Positions 1 through 7,718 of a DNA stretch of 64,000 nt are shown piece by piece. The stretch comes from CAYVBN01 sp964538565 (GTDB taxonomy: Bacteria; Pseudomonadota; Alphaproteobacteria; Rhizobiales; Xanthobacteraceae). The notes under the pieces are model-generated. The model had not been told where the DNA came from. It saw only the letters and a program-made list of their open reading frames with translations, and made no database searches. How positions within the stretch are numbered: the stretch's first letter is position 1; each line of letters opens with the position of its first letter. The stretch lies in contig CAZIGW010000089.1 of assembly GCA_964538565.1 (NCBI GenBank), positions 1 to 64,000 of the forward strand, given 5' to 3'. Position numbers and translations under genes: made by a program.

Positions 1-50
1 CGAACTGGATATCCCGTGGCTCAACTCTAGCCGCCCGGCGTCGCCGTCCC

Positions 51-64
51 TTGATGCGTGTCAA
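51..64. promoter_or_regulatory. FixK/FNR-type box upstream of macAB
   Basis: The sequence reads TTGAT-GCGT-GTCAA, a full match to the FixK/FNR consensus TTGA-N6-TCAA. It lies 226 bp before the preferred macA start and pairs with a second box at 175-188. CRP/FNR-family proteins bind such 14-bp dyads, and FixK does so in rhizobia. Which gene it controls is inferred from position only, because the left neighbour is outside the window. Confidence 0.6.
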
Positions 65-174
65 AACGGCCGGTGAAACGCGGAATCGCACACAGGACGA
101 ATGAACGCGGCGCGTTCCGACCGGCCTGGCGACAGGCAGACGCTGGAGACAGTGCGGGTACAGCCGGAGGAGGA

Positions 175-188
175 TTGATGCCGGTCAA
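175..188. promoter_or_regulatory. FixK/FNR-type box upstream of macAB
   Basis: The sequence reads TTGAT-GCCG-GTCAA, a full consensus match centred about 108 bp before the macA ATG at 290. That distance suits an activator site close to -41.5 of a promoter with a leader of about 65 bases. It is the second box in this 290-bp gap, which makes a chance match less likely. No clear -10 hexamer was identified. Confidence 0.65.
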
Positions 189-289
189 ACGCAAGGCGGG
201 GGATGCGCGTTAATGGTGTCGAGACCGCCATGGGTCGATGCCGACACGACGAGATCGGCATTCACGCACTGGAAAGTCTCGAGGCCGCG

Positions 290-1579
290 ATGAGCAAGCA
301 AGTTGGCAGTCCCCCGCCTGTCGAACCTCAGGCCCGCCTGCTTCCCTTTCCACAATCGCGAACGACCGTCGTGCGTGCGCGCACACGCGGGCGCCGGTGG
401 ATGCTCGGCGGCCTCGTTCTTCTCCTGCTGCTCGGCGCCGCCGGCTTCGGCCTGTGGTATGCGCGCAGTGCGCCGAACGTGCGCTACACGAGTGCGCCGG
501 TGACGCGCGGGACCGTCGCGCGCACGGTCGTCGCGACCGGAACGGTCAACCCGGTGTTGACCATCATCGTCGGGACCTACGTGTCCGGCGTGATCCAGCA
601 ACTGAGTTGCGACTACAACACGGAGGTTAAGCGTGGCCAGGTCTGCGCCAAGATCGATCCGCGTCCCTACCAGACCGTGGTCGACCAGAGTCGTGCGAAT
701 CTCGAAGTCGCAAAGGCGCAACTCGAAAAGGACAACGCGAACCTCGCCTACGCCAAGGTGAACTTCGACCGGACCCAGCGATTGGCCAAGACCAACGCCA
801 TCGCGCAGGATGTCGCCGATCTCGCCAGGAACGCCTACAATCAGGCCAAGGCGCAGATCGCGCTCGACCAGGCGACCATCGACCAGCGTCAGGCGCAGCT
901 CGAGGCCGCGGAGGTCAATCTCGGCTACACCGACATCGTGTCACCGGTGGACGGCACGGTCGTCTCGCGCAACGTGACCATGGGACAGACCGTGGCGGCA
1001 AGCTTCCAGACGCCGACGCTGTTCCTCATCGCCACCGACCTGACCAAAATGCAGGTCGACACCAACGTCAGCGAAAGCGACATCGGCGGGATCAAGGTCG
1101 GCGACAAGGCCTCCTTCACGGTCGATGCCTTTCCAAAACGAACGTTCAACGGCTCGGTGAGCCAGGTTCGGCAATCGCCGCAGACCGTACAGAACGTCGT
1201 GACGTTCGACGTGGTCGTCAGCGTCGACAATGAAGACCTCGCGCTCAAGCCCGGAATGACGGCTTCGACGCGCATCGTCGTCGGCGAGCGCGACGACGTC
1301 GTCCGCGTCCCGAACCAGGCCCTGCGCTACGTGCCGGGCGGGCTGGCCGGCGCGATGGCCGGGGTGGGCACCCCCGGGACTCAACCGGAGCAACCGCGGG
1401 TGTGGATCCTGCGCGACGGAGAACCGACCGCGGTTGCGGTCACGACCGGGCTCGACGACGACAACTACACGGAGATCCTCGAGGGAGACCTGAAGGAAGG
1501 CGACCGGGTCGTCGTCGGAGAACGGCGCGACACGTCAGACGCGGGCGGGCGCACGAACCTGCCGCGGCTGCGGTTCTGA
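290..1579 (+). CDS. macA: MacA/HlyD-family periplasmic adaptor of an efflux system
   Basis: Membrane-fusion protein expected to link the MacB-type ABC transporter encoded next to an outer-membrane channel. It has 429 residues. A cytoplasmic basic N-terminus is followed by one membrane anchor at about 38-57. Next come a lipoyl-like domain (GTVNP and EVKRGQ region), a Gln/Ala-rich coiled-coil hairpin at about 130-205, the second lipoyl half (TDIVSPVDGTVVSRN) and a beta-barrel/membrane-proximal part. The ATG at 290 is preferred because an upstream in-frame GTG-type extension to 203 adds only non-homologous residues before the anchor. It is 19 bp ahead of macB, so the two are co-transcribed. No TolC-like gene is present in the window. 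Two FixK/FNR boxes precede it. The transported substrate cannot be told from sequence. Confidence 0.9.
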   Translation: MSKQVGSPPPVEPQARLLPFPQSRTTVVRARTRGRRWMLGGLVLLLLLGAAGFGLWYARSAPNVRYTSAPVTRGTVARTVVATGTVNPVLTIIVGTYVSGVIQQLSCDYNTEVKRGQVCAKIDPRPYQTVVDQSRANLEVAKAQLEKDNANLAYAKVNFDRTQRLAKTNAIAQDVADLARNAYNQAKAQIALDQATIDQRQAQLEAAEVNLGYTDIVSPVDGTVVSRNVTMGQTVAASFQTPTLFLIATDLTKMQVDTNVSESDIGGIKVGDKASFTVDAFPKRTFNGSVSQVRQSPQTVQNVVTFDVVVSVDNEDLALKPGMTASTRIVVGERDDVVRVPNQALRYVPGGLAGAMAGVGTPGTQPEQPRVWILRDGEPTAVAVTTGLDDDNYTEILEGDLKEGDRVVVGERRDTSDAGGRTNLPRLRF

Positions 1580-1598
1580 CGCAGCGAACAGGGCCGCC

Positions 1599-3701
1599 AT
1601 GCCGGAGCCCGTGATCAAGATCGAGCATGTCTCGCGCACCTATCACGTCGGAGAGGTCGACGTGCACGCGCTGCGCGATGTCAGCCTGTCCGTCGATCGT
1701 GGGGAATTCGTCGCCATCATGGGCGCCTCCGGGTCGGGAAAATCGACCCTGATGGCGATCCTCGGCTGTCTCGACCGCCCTTCGGGCGGCCGGTACGTCT
1801 TCGAGGGGGTCGACGTCGCCCAGCTCGACGAGCCGGAGCTCGCGCGCATCCGCAGCGAACGCCTCGGCTTCGTGTTTCAAAGCTTCAATCTTTTGGCGCG
1901 TACGAGCGCGATCGAGAACGTGGCGCTGCCGCTGTTCTACGCGGCCGGCGGCGCGGAACGCGGCGCCTCCCGGCTCGAACGGGCGCGCGCGGCGCTGAAG
2001 CGCCTCGGCCTGTCCGAGCGCGAGCGCAATACGCCGGGACAGCTGTCCGGGGGGCAACAGCAGCGCGTCGCCATCGCGCGGGCGCTGATCAATGCGCCGA
2101 GCCTGCTGCTCGCGGACGAGCCGACCGGAAATCTCGATTCGCGCACCTCGCATGAAATCATGGAGACGCTGGTCTCGCTCAACCGCGAGCAGGGCGTCAC
2201 CATCATCGTTGTCACGCATGAAGCCGACATCGCCGCCTATGCGGACCGTGTCGTCACCATGCGCGACGGCCAGATCGTCTCGGACGAGCGCAGGCGGGTC
2301 CCCGTCAAGGCGCCGCGCGCGGCCGTGCCGGTCGTCCATTCGCCGCCGCTGCAGCCGCAGGAAGCCGCGCCGTCCTCGGGCCCGGCGGCAGCCTGGGCTT
2401 TCGGCGTCATGATCATGATGGCAGCGGTGCAGGCGATGGGGCGAAACAAGATGCGGGCGGGCCTCACCACGCTCGGCATTTTCATCGGCGTCGCCGCGCT
2501 GATCGCCATGGTGGCGGTCGGGCAGGGCGCCAACGAGGCGGTCCGCAAGCAGATCGAGGGCCTGGGGACCAACCTCGTGGTGGTGCTGCCCGGCGCCAGG
2601 CTCGCCGGCGGCGTGCGTGCCGGGTTCGGCAGCGCCTCGACGCTCACGGTGACGGATGCGCAGTCGATCCGGCGCGAGGCGCCCGCCGTCGGGGCAATCA
2701 GCTATCTGATCCGCCAGAGCGGACAGGTGCAATACGCCAACCAGAACTGGACCACGCCGATCCAGGGGGGCAGCGCCAACTACCCGCCGATGACCAACTG
2801 GCGGATCGCCGCCGGACGCGCCATCACGCAACAGGACATCCGGGAATCCGCGCTGGTCGCGGTGCTCGGCCAGACCGTCTATCGTCAGCTTTTCGGCGGC
2901 TCGCAGAATCCCATCGGCGCGTTCGTTCAGGTCAAGGGCGTCCCGCTGCGCGTCGTCGGGCTGCTGGCGTCGAAGGGGCAAACCGCCTTCGGCATGGATC
3001 AGGACGACCTGGTCATGATCCCGTTCAGCACCGCCGAGCGCAAGGTTCTGGGCGTGGCCGCTCCGAGCCAGCAGCAGACGGTGCTCAACTGGATCTACCC
3101 TAATCCGCCCAATCCCTACGGGCTGCAGCCGCGGCTGATCGGCTACGTCAACCAGATCTATGTTCAGGCGGTCGACCAGACGGAAGTCCAGCCCGCCATC
3201 AACCAGGTCACCGAAATTCTCACCCGGCGGCATCGAATCGGCCCCGGCGCAACCGCCGATTTCTCCGTCCGCAACCTCAGCCAGATCGCCGAGACCGCGG
3301 AGGGCAGCAGCCGCATCATGGCTCTTCTGCTCGCCGCCGTGGCTTCGATCTCTCTGGTCGTCGGCGGCATCGGCATCATGAACATCCTGCTTGTCTCGGT
3401 GACGGAGCGCACCCGCGAAATCGGCCTGCGCATGGCGATCGGCGCGCGCCGGCTCCAGGTGCTGCTGCAGTTTCTGGCCGAGGCGGTGTTTCTCAGCGCC
3501 GCCGGCGGCATCGCCGGGATCATCATGGGGGCGGCGTTCTCGAAGCTCGTCTCTTGGCTCGCGGGATGGCCGGCACCGATTTCCCCGGCCGCAATCGTCG
3601 GCGGATTCCTGTTTTCGGCCGCCGTCGGGATTTTCTTCGGCTACTACCCGGCCCGCAAGGCGGCGAGCCTCGATCCGATCGAGGCGCTGCGCTACGAGTG
3701 A
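1599..3701 (+). CDS. macB: MacB-type ABC exporter, fused ATPase and permease
   Basis: ATP-driven mechanotransmission-type exporter that works with the MacA-like adaptor. It has 700 residues, against about 650 for typical MacB. The N-terminal nucleotide-binding domain has Walker A GASGSGKST at about 42-50, signature LSGGQQQR and Walker B LLLADEPT. A linker rich in Pro/Ala leads to the first membrane helix at about 268-290. A large periplasmic MacB core domain follows, then three C-terminal FtsX-family helices with the conserved ERTREIGLRMAIGA segment. The protein ends in the family-typical LDPIEALRY. It overlaps nothing and converges on ald 31 bp downstream. Substrate (macrolide, lipid, siderophore or peptide) is not determinable. 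Confidence 0.92.
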   Translation: MPEPVIKIEHVSRTYHVGEVDVHALRDVSLSVDRGEFVAIMGASGSGKSTLMAILGCLDRPSGGRYVFEGVDVAQLDEPELARIRSERLGFVFQSFNLLARTSAIENVALPLFYAAGGAERGASRLERARAALKRLGLSERERNTPGQLSGGQQQRVAIARALINAPSLLLADEPTGNLDSRTSHEIMETLVSLNREQGVTIIVVTHEADIAAYADRVVTMRDGQIVSDERRRVPVKAPRAAVPVVHSPPLQPQEAAPSSGPAAAWAFGVMIMMAAVQAMGRNKMRAGLTTLGIFIGVAALIAMVAVGQGANEAVRKQIEGLGTNLVVVLPGARLAGGVRAGFGSASTLTVTDAQSIRREAPAVGAISYLIRQSGQVQYANQNWTTPIQGGSANYPPMTNWRIAAGRAITQQDIRESALVAVLGQTVYRQLFGGSQNPIGAFVQVKGVPLRVVGLLASKGQTAFGMDQDDLVMIPFSTAERKVLGVAAPSQQQTVLNWIYPNPPNPYGLQPRLIGYVNQIYVQAVDQTEVQPAINQVTEILTRRHRIGPGATADFSVRNLSQIAETAEGSSRIMALLLAAVASISLVVGGIGIMNILLVSVTERTREIGLRMAIGARRLQVLLQFLAEAVFLSAAGGIAGIIMGAAFSKLVSWLAGWPAPISPAAIVGGFLFSAAVGIFFGYYPARKAASLDPIEALRYE

Positions 3702-3710
3702 TTGCAGTCC

Positions 3711-3731
3711 CGACGCGACCGGCGCGCGTCG
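3711..3731. terminator. Possible bidirectional terminator hairpin between macB and ald
   Basis: A perfect 7-bp inverted repeat, CGACGCG and CGCGTCG with a 7-base loop, fills the 31-bp gap between the convergent macB and ald stop codons. There is no T-run on either side, so it is not a canonical intrinsic terminator. Position is the main support. Confidence 0.3.
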
Positions 3732-3732
3732 A

Positions 3733-4857
3733 TCAGCGCGTCGAGGCAATCACGTCATCGGCCGGCGTATAGGGCAGGTTCAGGGCGTCCGCCACCGCCT
3801 TGCAGGTGAGACGGCCAGCGTGCACGTTCAGCCCGGCCTTGAGGTGCGGGTCCGTCGCGAGGGCCTTCCGCCAGCCGAAATCGGCGATGGCGAGAACGAA
3901 CGGCAGGGTGACGTTGTTGAGCGCGAAGGTCGACGTGCGGGCGACCGCGCCCGGCATGTTGGCCACGCAATAGTGCACGACGTCGTTGACCACGTAGGTC
4001 GGATGCGAGTGCGTGGTCGGCCGGGATGTCTCGGCGCAGCCGCCCTGGTCGATGGCGACATCGACGATGACGGTGCCGGGCTTCATCGCCCGAACGGTCT
4101 CCGCGGTGATGAGCTTCGGCGCCTTGGCGCCCGGGATGAGCGCGGTGGCGATGATGAGATCGGCCCGGCGGCACAAGGTCTCGACGGTGTCGCGCGTGGA
4201 AAAGACGGTGCGGACGCGGTTTTCGAACTTGTCGGCGATGCGGCGGAGCGCCTCCGGGTTGCGGTCGACGACCGTGACCTCGGCGCCCATGCCGACGGCA
4301 ATCAGAGCCGCGTTCGCGCCCACGTAGCCGCCGCCGAGAATGAGGACATCCGCTGGCGGGACGCCGGGAACGCCGCCCATCAGGATGCTGCGCCCGCCAT
4401 TCTCTTTTTCAAGACAGTGTGCGCCGACCTGCGGGGCCATCCGGCCGGCGACTTCCGACATCGGCACCAGAAGCGGCAACGTACCGTGGGCGCTCGTCAC
4501 GGTTTCGTAGGCGATCGCGGTGACGCCGGAGGCCATGAGGTCCTCTGCCTGCGCCCGATCGGGCGCGAGATGCAGATACGTGAAGAGGATCTGTCCGCGT
4601 TTGAAATTCCGCCGCTCCTCCGGTAGCGGCTCCTTGACCTTGACGATGAGTTCGGCGCGCCCGAAAACCTGGCCCGCATCGGCGACGATCTCGGCGCCGG
4701 CCGCCTGGTAGCTCGAATCCGGAAGACCCGCGCCGACGCCGGCGCCTTGCTCGACGATGACCGTATGTCCCTTGAGCGTAAGCTCGCGCACCGCCGAAGG
4801 GACGAGCCCGACGCGATACTCGTTGTCCTTGATCTCCTTGGGTACGCCGACGAACAT
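3733..4857 (-). CDS. ald: Alanine dehydrogenase
   Basis: NAD-dependent interconversion of L-alanine with pyruvate and ammonia, in the cytoplasm. It has 374 residues, the usual family length (about 371). The N-terminus MFVGVPKEIKDNEYRV is canonical, which is why the ATG at 4857 is chosen over an extension to 4878. Expected active-site residues are at the expected positions: Arg15, Lys75 and His96. The Rossmann motif ILGGGYVGANAA and the conserved VDVAIDQGGCAE segment follow. In low-oxygen settings of other bacteria this enzyme runs reductively and regenerates NAD. A consensus FixK/FNR box at 5025-5038 lies 168 bp upstream in the gap shared with the divergent ChaB gene. Confidence 0.95.
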   Translation of the reverse strand: MFVGVPKEIKDNEYRVGLVPSAVRELTLKGHTVIVEQGAGVGAGLPDSSYQAAGAEIVADAGQVFGRAELIVKVKEPLPEERRNFKRGQILFTYLHLAPDRAQAEDLMASGVTAIAYETVTSAHGTLPLLVPMSEVAGRMAPQVGAHCLEKENGGRSILMGGVPGVPPADVLILGGGYVGANAALIAVGMGAEVTVVDRNPEALRRIADKFENRVRTVFSTRDTVETLCRRADLIIATALIPGAKAPKLITAETVRAMKPGTVIVDVAIDQGGCAETSRPTTHSHPTYVVNDVVHYCVANMPGAVARTSTFALNNVTLPFVLAIADFGWRKALATDPHLKAGLNVHAGRLTCKAVADALNLPYTPADDVIASTR

Positions 4858-5024
4858 CGAACTCTCCGGAATCCTCATTGGCGGGCGCGACGCGAGGGGG
4901 CGTGAACGTGGCGGCGGCGTGAGGCGCCGGGGGGCTGCGACACGCCTTTTCGCTACGACGTCATCATCCTACATGGTCCCGAGTTCTGAACGACAGCGGG
5001 CGGAAACAGTTGCGTCGCGGAGCG

Positions 5025-5038
5025 TTGATTTGTGTCAA
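5025..5038. promoter_or_regulatory. FixK/FNR-type box between ald and the ChaB gene
   Basis: The sequence reads TTGAT-TTGT-GTCAA, a full match to TTGA-N6-TCAA. It sits in the 261-bp divergent gap, centred 87 bp before the ChaB-family start at 5119 and 174 bp before ald. The distance favours the ChaB gene as the direct target, with ald possible. Confidence 0.65.
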
Positions 5039-5118
5039 CTCGGATCCGGGGCGGTCGCCCATGGTTCAGATCGTTCAGAAGCGTCGCTCCGGGTGAACCT
5101 CTGGCGAAGGGGAGTCCC

Positions 5119-5343
5119 ATGCCCTATCGAACGAACGCCGAACTGCCTGCGTCGGTCGGGCGGCATCTTCCGCCCCACGCGCAGGACATCTATCGGGAAG
5201 CCTTCAACCATGCCTACGCCGATCACGCCGGCGATCCGCGGCAGGAGGAAGCCGCGCACCGGATCGCCTGGGCCGCGGTCAAGCGGTCCTACGTGAAGGT
5301 CGACGGGGAATTGATTTCCAAGGCGGAGGCGCGGCCCCGCTAA
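5119..5343 (+). CDS. ChaB family protein
   Basis: Small protein of 74 residues matching the ChaB family (about 60-80 residues). The features are an N-terminal MPYRTNAELP, the central HAQDIYREAFNHAY helix, EEAAHRIAWAAVKRSY and a short charged tail. E. coli ChaB is associated with the ChaA cation antiporter, but no biochemical role is firmly established. The start is fixed by a good ribosome-binding site, GAAGGGGAG, ending about 4 bases before the ATG. An upstream in-frame GTG extension to 5032 overlaps the FixK/FNR box and is rejected. The gene stands alone between divergent ald and convergent petA. Confidence 0.85.
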   Translation: MPYRTNAELPASVGRHLPPHAQDIYREAFNHAYADHAGDPRQEEAAHRIAWAAVKRSYVKVDGELISKAEARPR

Positions 5344-5427
5344 CCCTGACTTGACGCGGCGACGGCACGACGAGGCGAGGTCCGCAGCACGCGTGAGGGC
5401 GGCCTGTTCGGTCGCACCGCATTGTGG

Positions 5428-6075
5428 TCAAAGCTGTCGAATCGCAGAAAAGTCGAACGGAACATTGGGCGGGTTTTCCCCGATGCGAATGGTCGTGTCG
5501 TTGACGAAATGATAGGGCGGGACGGGCAGGTTGTAGGGAGCCGGAACGTTTTGAAACACCCGCCCGGCGAGGTCGTATTTCGAGCCGTGGCATGGACAGA
5601 AGTAACCGCCGGGCCAGTTGGGCGCCGGGCTGGTCGGATTGGGCTGTGGATCGAACAATGGGATGCAGCCGAGATGCGTACAGATCCCCACGAGCACGCC
5701 GAATTCGGGCTTGGCCGAGCGGTGCCAGTTGCGGGCGTACGGGGGCTGCTGGAGTTGCGCCGAGTCCGGGTCCGCCAGTTGCGAGCGCAACTGGGCGCTC
5801 TCGAGGGTTCTGAGGATCTCGGGCGTGCGGTGGACGACGAAGACGGGCCGGTCGCGCCAGCGGACGACGACCTGCTGACCCGGTTCGACCTTCCCGAGAT
5901 CGAGATCGACCGGTCCGCCCGCCGCGAGCGTGGAGGCGTCCGGATTCATCTGGTCGACCAGCTGGACGAGCGTCGCGGCCGCCCCGATGGCGCCCACCGT
6001 GGCCGTCGCGATGTAGAGAAAGTCGCGGCGCGTCGGCGCGGGACCCGGTGATTCATCCGACGACGTGAAAGACAC
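5428..6075 (-). CDS. petA: Rieske iron-sulfur protein (cytochrome bc1-type subunit)
   Basis: Membrane-anchored 2Fe-2S electron carrier of the ubiquinol-cytochrome c reductase type. It has 215 residues from a GTG start. No in-frame ATG exists close to the domain, and the frame upstream of 6075 has no homology. A twin-arginine motif, TRRDFLY, precedes a hydrophobic anchor at about 20-40. The cluster ligands are in CTHLGC (Cys132, His134) and CPCHGS (Cys160, His163), with Cys137 and Cys162 as the disulfide pair. Cytochrome b and c1 genes are not beside it, so it may be an extra copy serving another quinol oxidase. It is divergent from the DUF1614 gene. Confidence 0.85.
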   Translation of the reverse strand: MSFTSSDESPGPAPTRRDFLYIATATVGAIGAAATLVQLVDQMNPDASTLAAGGPVDLDLGKVEPGQQVVVRWRDRPVFVVHRTPEILRTLESAQLRSQLADPDSAQLQQPPYARNWHRSAKPEFGVLVGICTHLGCIPLFDPQPNPTSPAPNWPGGYFCPCHGSKYDLAGRVFQNVPAPYNLPVPPYHFVNDTTIRIGENPPNVPFDFSAIRQL

Positions 6076-6339
6076 GAGGTTCTCGATGCAATGAACGTAC
6101 GTTGATGGAACGCCCCTCGCCGGGATAGGTTTCTCCGTGCGACGCACGCGCCGCACCCGTGACCGAACGGCCCGTCGCGGCGCCCGCGCGGCATACGGCC
6201 TTTCTGCAGGCCGTCGCAGTTCCGGCGAGGAACCAAAAGGCTTTGCTTTCGTCGTCCTGGCGTCGCGCCGGCGGTTTGCCGGGCGGAACGTGTCGCGTCC
6301 ATGCGACATCGCGTCCGGACGCAAATGCGCGAGGCTCCC

Positions 6340-7071
6340 ATGTCGCTCGATCAAATGCATTACCTGCCGCTGCCCCCGGCGTTCTTCTCCATCCTGGTCG
6401 GCCTGTTCGTCATTCTTCTCGTGCTTATCCAGCTCGGGGCCCTGCGTTATGCCTATATGCGGCTCGGGGTGAGCTCCGGCGTGGCGCTGCTGCTGCTCTG
6501 CGGCTCGCTGTTCGGCAGCTATTTCAACATTCCGGTGGCGGAGCTGCCCGACCAGCGGGTGTTGTCCGGCCAGGAGATCGATTTCTTCGGGATGCGCTAT
6601 GTCGTGCCCGTCGTCGTGCACTGGCCCGGCACGCTCATCGCCGTGAACGTCGGCGGCGCCGTCATTCCGACTCTCATGTCGATCTATCTGCTGATCAAGA
6701 ACGAGCTCTGGATCCAGGGGGCGATCGCGGTCGCGGGCGTCGCGGCGGTCTGCCATTGGCTCGCCTATCCGGTGCCGGGCATCGGCATCGCGGTTCCGGT
6801 GTTCGTTCCCGCGGTCGCGACCGCGGTCATCGCGTTGCTTCTGTCCCGGCAATACGCGGCGCCGCTCGCCTACATCTCGGGCAGTCTCGGCACTCTCATC
6901 GGGGCCGATCTTCTCAACTTCGATCACATCCGGGGGCTCGGCGCGCCGGTCGCGTCGATCGGCGGCGCCGGGACCTTCGACGGCATCTTCATCACCGGGA
7001 TTCTGGCGGTGTTGCTCGCCAGCATATCGACGCCGTGGAACACGCCGAAACAGGGTACGGGGGCCGCCTAG
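6340..7071 (+). CDS. DUF1614 family multi-pass membrane protein
   Basis: Integral membrane protein of unknown function, 243 residues. It has about seven hydrophobic segments and the DUF1614 signature near the C-terminus (GTLIGADLLNFDHIRGLG followed by a glycine-rich FDGIF stretch). The ATG at 6340 is preferred because GAGG lies about 6 bases upstream and the longer frame to 6301 adds a charged, unrelated leader. The conserved His and Asp in the DUF1614 signature suggest metal or substrate contact, but this is speculative. It is divergent from petA across a 264-bp gap in which no FixK/FNR box was found. Confidence 0.8.
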   Translation: MSLDQMHYLPLPPAFFSILVGLFVILLVLIQLGALRYAYMRLGVSSGVALLLLCGSLFGSYFNIPVAELPDQRVLSGQEIDFFGMRYVVPVVVHWPGTLIAVNVGGAVIPTLMSIYLLIKNELWIQGAIAVAGVAAVCHWLAYPVPGIGIAVPVFVPAVATAVIALLLSRQYAAPLAYISGSLGTLIGADLLNFDHIRGLGAPVASIGGAGTFDGIFITGILAVLLASISTPWNTPKQGTGAA

Positions 7072-7157
7072 GGCGACCGATGTTGTTGCCGAGGCGCTGG
7101 CGCGTGCTCCGGCGAGGTGAAATAAGCTAGCCCGTCGCGCGCCCGGTCGAGGAATGC

Positions 7158-7202
7158 GAGCGCGATCCGCAAAACCGGTTTCCACTTTCGCGGATCGCGC
7201 TC
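7158..7202. repeat. Palindromic Rhizobiales-type intergenic repeat
   Basis: Perfect 13-bp arms GAGCGCGATCCGC (7158-7170) and its complement (7190-7202) flank a 19-base spacer containing AAAACCGGTTTCCACTTT. Elements with this ACCGGTTTCCACTTT core between GCGATCC-type arms are very common in Hyphomicrobiales genomes. It lies between the convergent DUF1614 and PAS genes, and its right arm ends in the PAS stop codon, so it could also act as a transcript end. Confidence 0.75.
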
Positions 7203-7675
7203 TAACGCGGCGCGACCACCGTGCAGAGCAGCGTTTCGACGCGGCCGTTTCCCCAGAGCGGGAGAACGAGGCGCGCATAGCCCGCGTCTCCGCCGCGTCC
7301 GGGTGTGGGCGGGCGGCGATGATAGGACGGAGCACGGCGTCTGACGGTGACGAGGCATTGCTCGGTGAGCTCGTCGAGCGGCGGTCGCAGCGTGATCTCG
7401 TCGGTGAACTTTCCCTCGAGCGCGCTGCCGTAGTTCCTGGTCAACTGCTGGCCCGCGATGTTGATCCGGAAACGCAGCGGATTCTCGAAGACCTCCAGCA
7501 ACAGCGCATCGCCGGCGAGGTCCGACAATGACGAAAGATTGACGTCGTCGGAAAACGGCATCTGCGCCTCGCCGCGCTTGAGACCGTCCCAGTAGGTGCG
7601 GACGCGCAGGAGGTCCGGCTCGAGCGCCTCGGGAAGCAAATATTTGTCTGGCCTGCTCGCGTTGGAGTTGGGCAT
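7202..7675 (-). CDS. PAS domain protein (PAS_5 type)
   Basis: Cytoplasmic protein of 157 residues consisting almost entirely of one PAS-like domain. A YWDGLKRGEAQMPFSDDVNL segment and the FRINIAGQQLTRNYG..LEGKF core resemble the alphaproteobacterial PAS_5 family, whose ligand is unknown. No kinase, cyclase or DNA-binding output domain is attached. It starts 43 bp after the ppsA stop on the same strand, so it is probably the second gene of a ppsA-PAS operon, and a redox or metabolite-sensing accessory role is an inference. Its stop codon abuts a palindromic repeat. Confidence 0.75.
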   Translation of the reverse strand: MPNSNASRPDKYLLPEALEPDLLRVRTYWDGLKRGEAQMPFSDDVNLSSLSDLAGDALLLEVFENPLRFRINIAGQQLTRNYGSALEGKFTDEITLRPPLDELTEQCLVTVRRRAPSYHRRPPTPGRGGDAGYARLVLPLWGNGRVETLLCTVVAPR

Positions 7676-7718
7676 GGAGCTCACGGGGCCTTTCCTGTCT
7701 GTCCGTCTCGGCAGAAGG

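Noticed and set aside
203..289. N-terminal extension of macA to 203
   Set aside because: It adds 29 residues without homology before the membrane anchor, and the second FixK/FNR box lies immediately upstream. The ATG at 290 gives a normal MacA start.
1440..3749. 769-residue open frame on the minus strand opposite macB
   Set aside because: It lies antisense to a clear MacB gene, is rich in Arg, Asp, His and Ala, and has no domains. Long antisense frames are common in DNA of this GC content.
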